DNA from: Cladorhizidae sp. MBARI D1340-BT2
Taxonomy: Eukaryota; Porifera; Demospongiae; Poecilosclerida; Cladorhizidae
Assembly (NCBI GenBank): GCA_028752905.1
Contig: JAQNBH010000006.1
Coordinates: forward strand, 23,298,311 to 23,362,310
Direction: 5' to 3'
DNA length: 64,000 nucleotides
The notes under the pieces were generated by a model. It worked only from the letters and a program-made list of their open reading frames with translations. It made no database searches and had not been told where the DNA came from. Numbering within the stretch: position 1 is the stretch's first letter; the number at the start of each line of letters is the position of its first letter. Made by a program: the position numbers and the translations under genes. This document shows, in pieces, positions 57,870 to 64,000 of this stretch.

Positions 57870-59998
57870 CGATCCATTCCAATATTAATGCTAAGGCACT
57901 GAGTCTTTCCTCACTTGTTTAAACATCGAAGTGTGGAAGCAGATCGTCCACAAGTACGGGAACTGAGTGGGAGTGTAGCAAAAAGGTTCAAAAGGGACAT
58001 TTGGAAGGGTTTTGAGGCAGCAGAGTTTAAGCGATTCACTCAGAGTTTGAGGACGCTCATCTGGTTAAATTTGTAGCCACCTTGACTTCCAGCGATGAAA
58101 CTCTTCATCAAGTATACTCACATTTGGTAGATATTCAGAATAGAAAGTAACAGCAGGTTCAATATTAACAAAGGATGAAGTAGTGGTATGGATGGGCAAT
58201 AGGTATTGCAATGAAGCTACCTGGTTGGTATGCTTAGTAAATCTTGATGTATAATGTGGTCAAGAAAAGGGATGACTACAGCCCATTTAAAATAATCCTC
58301 AACTGAATTAGTGGATTCAGACAATGCTGCTGTCGCTGAGTTGTGCGTGGCATCGAAATAGTTATATTGGATTGAACTGCCCATCTAGAACAATGCCGAA
58401 AGATACGCTGTGAAAAATTATCAACATCTGCTCTCTCTCTTTTAAATTCATTGCAACAGTCTTGTACTTATTGTCACTCCAGAGGTAAGGTCTTGGCACT
58501 TTCCTTGTAATTTAACAACAGCTTCTTTAAATAGACCTAAAGAGAGTGACTAGGGAATACAAAAATGCAAAGGACTCCAACGTTTTCATGTATGCAAGAG
58601 CATTTTTCTTATCATCAGTAGTCCAACCATCTTTAAAGTTCAGAAATTCACTATTTCCATAGAGTACTATCTCACACATTTCAATTAGAAAAGGATGATA
58701 TAGACAGAAACGCTCCCAGCCATTGATGTTCTCTACCCATCGAGTAATGCAAACGTTGATTATTGAAAACTGCTTTGTGCCAATCTGAGACCTCTTCTGA
58801 ATGATTGCTTTAAGGAGGCCCTCTCTTTTAGCTGAATCCTTAATCCATAATGTGAAACCTTTTATCTGATCTACACAGTTCCTTATAGGTGGAACAGAAC
58901 AGGAACTTATGATAGCCAGATTATGGAATGACTTGCACAATGGGTGTAGAATGCCTTGGGATGCTTCTCTCGAAGTAATGCCTGCACACCAGCTATCTCC
59001 CCACTCATCATTGAGGCCCCATCATACCCTTTCCCTCGCAAATCATTCAGTGATAAGCCAAGCCCCTCCAAGGTCTGTATAATGGTATTTGGTACACATC
59101 AGCTGCTCGGACTCTCTCAAGTTTTACAAATGAAACAAACTCTTAACTCTTCTCGAATGTCACCATGGCCATCAACAAAGTGAAGGAATATGTGCAGATG
59201 CTCTACATTGTGACATGAAACCTCATCAGCTAGAACGAAAAAATATTTTGCTTCTTTTATCTCAGATATTGTTTTGGCAAGAATCATATCATAGCCTATA
59301 ATATTAATAATTACATTTTGAGTCCTTGGTGATAAGTGTGTTGCATTCTTTGCCTTGGTACAATAAAGATGCTCATATAAAATACTGTCTGTCCCCGCAA
59401 AAGATTTTAGCATTGCTAAAAAGTTTCCAGGATTCTTTGACGATGCAACTTCCTCTAACTTTCCACGAAATGCAATACCCTGTTTGCCTAAAAAAAAATT
59501 GCTCAAACTATTTGCCTCAGTATTGCCTTTTTTCACTAATTTCCTTTTGAACAGCAGTGCTTGTCATTACATCTACTCGTGATACTGGATTTTCAATTGT
59601 GCATCTGCTTGCTGCAAACAATCACGATGGTATTGAAGCTTTGCATGATTACCCAAATTGCAACTCATCTTGATCCAGTTAGAAAAAGGCTTAATTACCA
59701 GGTAACCTTTATCTTTACGTTGGTTAGATGGAAGAAACAGAGCACAAGGCGGACAAAATACACCATCTACCTTAGAACTGTAGACTAGCCAAGGATATTT
59801 ACTGAGCCACAATATGTTAAACTTTTGGTGATAGCTATGTAATAAGGTGCCAGTAAGGACACTAAGCAATTGTACATCGTGGTGACATAAGAAAGAGTAT
59901 CTAGCACCACTAGAAAGCTCATGTATTAAACAATCAGCATCATCAATAGAAGATAATAAACATACGATTCTGGTCCTTCGGCACTTCCACTTGAGCAT
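57870..59998 (-). pseudogene. hAT transposase with TTF-type zinc finger and DUF4371
   Basis: The frame 59998-59573 has KYPWLVYSSKVDGVFCPPCA and FSNWIKMSCNLGNHAKLQYH, the TTF zinc finger. 59536-59117 has GIAFRGKLEEV, SPRTQNVIINIIG and YFFVLADEVSCHNVEHLHIF (first catalytic Asp). About 59100-58950: LNDLRGKGYDGASMMSGEIA (second Asp). 58940-58527: RNCVDQIKGFTLWIKDS and CITRWVENINGWERF. Near 58100-57900: LPNVSILDEEFHRWKSRWLQ and SSRTCGRSASTLRCLNK, the dimerisation block, where the conserved Glu of CERSFS is Gly. At least three frameshifts (one at an A-run near 59525) and a stop after KSRWLQI show decay. Confidence 0.8.
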
Positions 59999-60166
59999 TC
60001 ATTAACTATAGGAACTTCATCTTCATGTCAGCTTTCCAGAGTGGTACTGATTTCAGAATGATCCAGATCAGACTGAGGTTCACTAGAATCTGAATAAATG
60101 TGATTGGTTTATCAAGTGTACAGGCTTCAAGCTAAATAGCTAGCAATAATTTCTCTTATCTTCATC

Positions 60167-60449
60167 CTCAATGGCTGTTATTTTGAAAAATGACCTGGTG
60201 TCCATATTTTGTCATTGGCTCTTGATGGCAGAGTTGTAGCTCATTAGTTCCACAACTACTATTAATGCTCACTACATGTGCAATGATTAGCTCATTAACC
60301 AGTCGAAGGACAAAGTCCAACCAACCAGACAGCCCCTCGGTGGGACCAGAGCACCCTGAGCAGATTGGTCTTATTTGCATGGGGGATTTGTGGGCTTTCT
60401 TTAGAAAGTACATTCGTTGGGTTCTCATTTTCCCCTCCACCATGGTCAA
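60167..60449 (-). pseudogene. Penelope-like RT, N-terminal palm fragment
   Basis: Reads RMYFLKKAHKSPMQIRPICS, GCSGPTEGLSGWLDFVLRLV, NELI, then INSSCGTNELQLC, matching the start of Penelope-like RTs (FY.LPKIHK..RPI.S..GPTE.LS..LD). It breaks off after that block. It covers a different segment from the RT fragment at 19456-19860, so the two cannot be compared directly. It abuts a telomere-like repeat on its 5' side. Confidence 0.6.
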
Positions 60450-60479
60450 GGGCTAGGGCTAGGGCTAGGCCTAGCCCTA
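60449..60479. repeat. Telomere-like AGGGCT repeats with 20-bp palindrome
   Basis: AAGGGCTAGGGCTAGGGCTA then GGCCTAGCCCTA; the last part is a perfect palindrome (60460-60479, centred on GGCC). It resembles TTAGGG-type sequence with a C inserted. Confidence 0.8.
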
Positions 60480-61370
60480 AGTTATTGTAATTTTGTTTCC
60501 ACATTATTTAACACTATCAATGTACCTATGTTAATTAAAATTATATTAATGAAGTGTGCCATTGCCTGAAATGAAATCTGAGAGGGCAAAATACACACAA
60601 ACACATTCCAATGAATATCATTAAAATGAAAGGGGGGTTCTGCAGACCCCCCCTGCATATGCCTATGATAAGGGCTAGGTACCACATCCAAAGCTTTAGT
60701 GGATAAATTATCTAAGCCTGTCATTATCTAGTAGACTATAATAGTAAAAGAACAGCAAGATCCACACCCTTAAGAGTTCCCATTAAATATATCTAGCTTC
60801 ACTGCTGGATGCTGCCTGTACTAGAGCAAGAACAAACTAAACATATAACGCAGCAGAAATTAGGTTCGCTGTTGCTACCTCCCAGTATAGAGCTCATTCA
60901 ACATAGAGCTCAAGTTCCATGCAAAGACAGCTGTTGTTGGTCTAGTTTTAACTTACAGAGGAAAATGTACCCATAGCATCTAGTTTTGTGTGTAGCATCC
61001 TGAGCGCATTACGACACCATGTTAAGAGAGTTGAGATATAGACAGTTGTGGGTATTATTACCACCAACAATAAGTAGTTGTATTATGCACATTGCAAGAT
61101 GTTGGGGATGATTATTGTAGATTCAAATACTCACCAAATGTGAGGAGAGTCCGAACATCAAGAGGAGGGAGATGAATATCAGGTTACATACAAGAAGGTA
61201 AAACATGTAACATTACATCATATTATGCATAATACTAGTACACTTCTAAATTTATTCAAACTTGTTCGATTACTCTCAGCTGAACAAAAAAGCTGATTTA
61301 AATAAAGTTCTAGTATATTATTATAATGAGATTTTGAACTGCACAGAACTAATTACTCACACAGGATCCT
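60480..61370. other. No gene recognised
   Basis: Contains the right end of the hAT element (to about 60668), then AT-rich sequence without coding signal. Confidence 0.4.
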
Positions 61371-61374
61371 CAAA

Positions 61375-61530
61375 AACCAGAATGCCTGATTTTGGTGCGT
61401 AAATGTCTCCAGATTGCCAAGTGCTAGAGAGTTGAAATTAGCACCAGTGGCTACAGGAAGCCCTACTCTATACAATGACAGTTTTGATTAGGCGCTAAAA
61501 TGTAAGTACGTAGTCAAGCGTGCGGGTGGA
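61375..61530. mobile_element. Single arm of the 30.3-kb foldback family (partial)
   Basis: AATGCCTGATTTTGG, TCTCCAGATTGCCAAGTGCTAG, GAAATTAGCACCAGTGGCTA and GGCGCTAAAATGTAAGTAC match one arm of 30255-30842. The opposite arm is absent here. Confidence 0.78.
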
Positions 61531-61544
61531 AAATGAATGAAATT

Positions 61545-62520
61545 CATAAGACTCCCAAGCCATATTAAATTAAGTACCGTGGCTCCTGAGATGATGTAAC
61601 GACCTATAGATGGTCTATCCTGCATTCTTTGCAATTGGTTTTATTCAGCAAAGTATATTCAACTATAAAACCATTTGAAGATCAGTTATCATGAAATATG
61701 CAATTCTTGTGACAGGCTCAATGTTGATATCCTTTACGATCCAGTTATACCATCATTGGGACATTGGAAAATGTTTTTGGCAATTTAGAGGACGTGCAGG
61801 AGGAGCTGCCTGTGCCACTAGATCACTTGGGAAAGGTTGCAAATGTCATGATGGAGCAGCAAGATACTCGTTAGGAAACTGTAGACAGTTACAGAGAGTT
61901 GCAGCTATAAATAGGCCTGGTTATGCTATTACAATTCTTGCCTCAATGTTCTGGGAAATATGTTACACTAATCATGAAGCTTGTTCACATGTTCATAATT
62001 GGTGCATGTTTCAAGGACTTTGAGAACAGTGCTTCGTAGCAAGATACCATAACTTAACTTAAGAACATTAGGTAACTAAACATGAGAGGCTTAACAACCA
62101 CAGTTTAGGAAACTAAAATATTTTTATAGACAAAAGTGGTACAAGTTAGGCCCCCTAAATGCTACTTAATAGAACGTTCAGCATTTGACAGTCAAGTACA
62201 TGCACGTGTGTGGGAGGTGTCTCTTCAATGGGATTGTTATTTCAAGCTCTAGTATGGTGGCGGCTTTGTACCAGCAGCATTAGAACAACATTAGTTATCC
62301 CTGCAGCATTAGGGGATGGAGTATGTACAGGTGCCTCTTAATACTCTAGCAACTTACAAGAACTGATCTAAAATGGTCTTAAAGTTTTTTAAATCATAAC
62401 TTAATCAGTTTTGCAGCAAGTATAAAGGATGTGCAATCACTGATCGCAACCACTGTCCTCGAAGTAATCTTTATGGGAATTCTGCTGTTTTAGCAAGCTG
62501 TTTTTCCTACACTAGGCTAC
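61545..62520. repeat. Duplicated block R3, copy 2
   Basis: Co-linear with 17255-18490. A 110-codon ORF (61691-62023) begins with a hydrophobic stretch, but the equivalent frame in copy 1 is interrupted, so it is not called a gene. Confidence 0.8.
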
Positions 62521-62734
62521 TTGTGCCTACCAGTAAACTCTCTCAATAGTTTAGACTTTGAGAAATGAGTTAGTGTCCTTTGATACATTGTTTACAGTAT
62601 TCTGCTGATTTGGGCCAGGATAGAGCAAGATCTTTGCAGTGGCATCTGGGATGTAAAACTTGTGAAGGTTTTAACACCAGAAAGGATAGCATTAACTTTC
62701 AATAGTTCATCCTGGATCCCGTCCCACGGACAAT

Positions 62735-63640
62735 GATGGATGTCGCAGGGAGGGTGCATTTGAGCTTGATGGCAGCTAAGTGAGCATTCTGATCTCTGTG
62801 GGTAATATGATTTAATCAATTTCTGGCTTACATAAGTATGTTGATAAGGGATCACTAGTTACGGAGAAGAAAATGCTGACTTGCTTCCATTGAGATTAGT
62901 ATGCTACACTTGTTAGTTGACATTTTTGTCCTTGGATGGGATCCTGTAAACTCTAGTAAAGGTAATGCTACCCTTACTGCTGTCAGAACAGCTATCCACT
63001 ACTAATGCCCAACTTTTCCAGGAGAAACTTGTAGAGGGTAAACTCTTTTCCTCGTGATATTTTGTAGCACCTTCAATGCATAACCATCCTAGATGCTGAT
63101 ACAGAAATCCAACCAGGAGTGCATTTTCTTCTAAAGAGAGTAGATATTCTGAGGGATTTCAGGCTAGCATAGGTGAATATACAGCTTTCATTGGCTTGCA
63201 GAGACAGCAGCAAAGGTAAGGAAGGGACAGTTTATGACTTTTTTGCTTGTCAATCAGTTTTATTCATTTCTATATTTTTATCGCTTCCTCCACCCACTCC
63301 CACAAACTAGAACAAGAAATAAAGTTTAATGTAATAATGTTGTAACCTTCTGCACATGTCCAGGTAAAAATCTGGTTTTTAGCACGTTTTATGATGAATG
63401 TCCCAATTTGAAGATATTGGCTTAAAAAGGTGAATCAGTTAATGAAATATGGTATTACATTAAAAAATGAGAGGTTCTTTCTCCATCATAACACATCACA
63501 GACGGTGTTACACGACACATAGACAGGGTTACATGTACATCCTTACAAAATATTACCCAATGATTTGACTGTGTTTCACAACACTTAACCTGTGATAGAA
63601 TCATTCTTACAAAATATAAACATCATTGATCAGTTAGCAA
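62735..63640. repeat. Dispersed repeat family R2, copy 3
   Basis: Co-linear with 9095-10030 up to CAACACTTAA.CTG.GAT and CAAAAT.TAA.CATCAT. Here it directly follows block R3, whereas at 17-18 kb R3 is followed by the 166-bp satellite. Confidence 0.8.
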
Positions 63641-63689
63641 GTAGTCAACTGTGAGTTTATTAGGGGTGATAGGTGCATTTTTAAATTAT

Positions 63690-64000
63690 AAAAACAAACT
63701 TGTGGTTATCACTTTATAGCGCCATAGATTCTGTAAACTTCATGGTATGGACTTGATATAATTATAGCTCAAAAGATTGGTCTCTCCTCGCTTTGATACT
63801 AAAATATTTTTCATATGATAACTATAGGCAAGTTACTGGAAATAAAGTGGAGGGAGCCTCAAAACCTCTATGCCTGATTTTGCCACATAAATATCTTCAG
63901 ATTGCCAAGTGCTAGAGAGTTGAAATTAGCAACACTGGTTAGAGAAAGCCCTACTCTATTTTTGATAAGGCGCTAAAATGTAAGTACTGGTCAAGCAAGC
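63690..64000. mobile_element. Foldback family arm, running off the window
   Basis: GGTTATCACTTTATAGCGCCATAGATTCTGTAAACTTCAT through GATAAGGCGCTAAAATGTAAGTACTGGTCAAGC matches arm 1 of the 30.3-kb element over its whole length. A second arm may lie beyond the window. Confidence 0.8.

Larger units (their letters stand above)
57605..60668 (-). mobile_element. hAT element (TTF/DUF4371 type) with probable short terminal inverted repeats
   Basis: Left end CAGGGGCGTATGCAG (57605) and the complement of the right end CATAGGCATATGCAGG (60654-60668) are similar, and CAGGGGCGTA-type ends are usual for this hAT group. The flanks share only ATAAG, so an 8-bp target duplication is not proven. Inside lie a broken transposase (57870-59998) and, between it and the right end, a Penelope RT fragment and a telomere-like palindrome. 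Confidence 0.55.

Noticed and set aside
61691..62023. 110-codon ORF with signal-peptide-like start
   Set aside because: The paralogous block at 17.48-17.73 kb does not keep the frame.

Overview
The window looks like repeat-dense, intron-bearing, AT-rich animal DNA. Split domains joined by GT..AG introns, DIRS, Penelope, piggyBac, hAT and Ginger-type relics, a Death-domain exon and very frequent GCTAGC/TAGCTAG words together suggest a demosponge such as Amphimedon. That is an inference from content; no marker gene proves it. I saw no rRNA, tRNA, CRISPR array or bacterial-style operon, and no complete host gene.

Layout. 1-2.7 kb: 3' half of an integrase-Ulp1-PHD (Ginger-type) transposase gene running in from the left. 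3.3-5.6 kb: a hAT-like element with clustered short repeats at both ends, in which a retrotransposon gag is joined in frame to a hAT dimerisation domain. 6.4-6.8 kb: two possible unrecognised exons. 8.7-16.5 kb: dispersed and tandem copies of a non-coding repeat family, interrupted by a deleted piggyBac element (14.2-15.7 kb) flanked by TTAG. 17.3-19.5 kb: another duplicated block and a satellite of about 166 bp. 19.45-21.0 kb: a Penelope-type reverse transcriptase fragment (minus strand) and a gag fragment (plus strand). 21.0-22.3 kb: two blocks of a 31-bp minisatellite.

22.3-27.0 kb and 37.8-42.9 kb are paralogous blocks. On the minus strand each carries tandem two-exon cassettes of about 62-71 + 40 nt whose second exon mostly reads like GEQAYEIPG. 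A related cassette lies at 31.2-31.4 kb, and a Death-domain exon (27.86-28.23 kb, minus) lies between. Block B holds a textbook TTAA-flanked piggyBac derivative. 33.4-35.2 kb: decayed gag-protease. 43.0-47.35 kb: a nearly complete Ginger/KRBA2-like integrase gene with CXC, Ulp1 and PHD modules, broken by a few lesions. 47.84-48.30 kb (minus): coiled-coil exons made of 14-residue repeats. 51.2-52.8 kb: degenerate DIRS-type RT/RNase H/tyrosine recombinase. 54.3-55.1 kb: GCTAGC-rich minisatellite. 55.2-57.2 kb (minus): broken piggyBac transposase. 57.6-60.7 kb (minus): broken TTF/DUF4371 hAT element with a Penelope RT fragment and telomere-like palindrome near its 5' end. 61.4-64.0 kb: further copies of the repeat families seen at 9-18 kb and 30 kb.

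Nearly all recognisable coding sequence is transposon-derived and decayed. The best candidates for living host sequence are the minus-strand cassette exons, the Death-domain exon and the coiled-coil exons.
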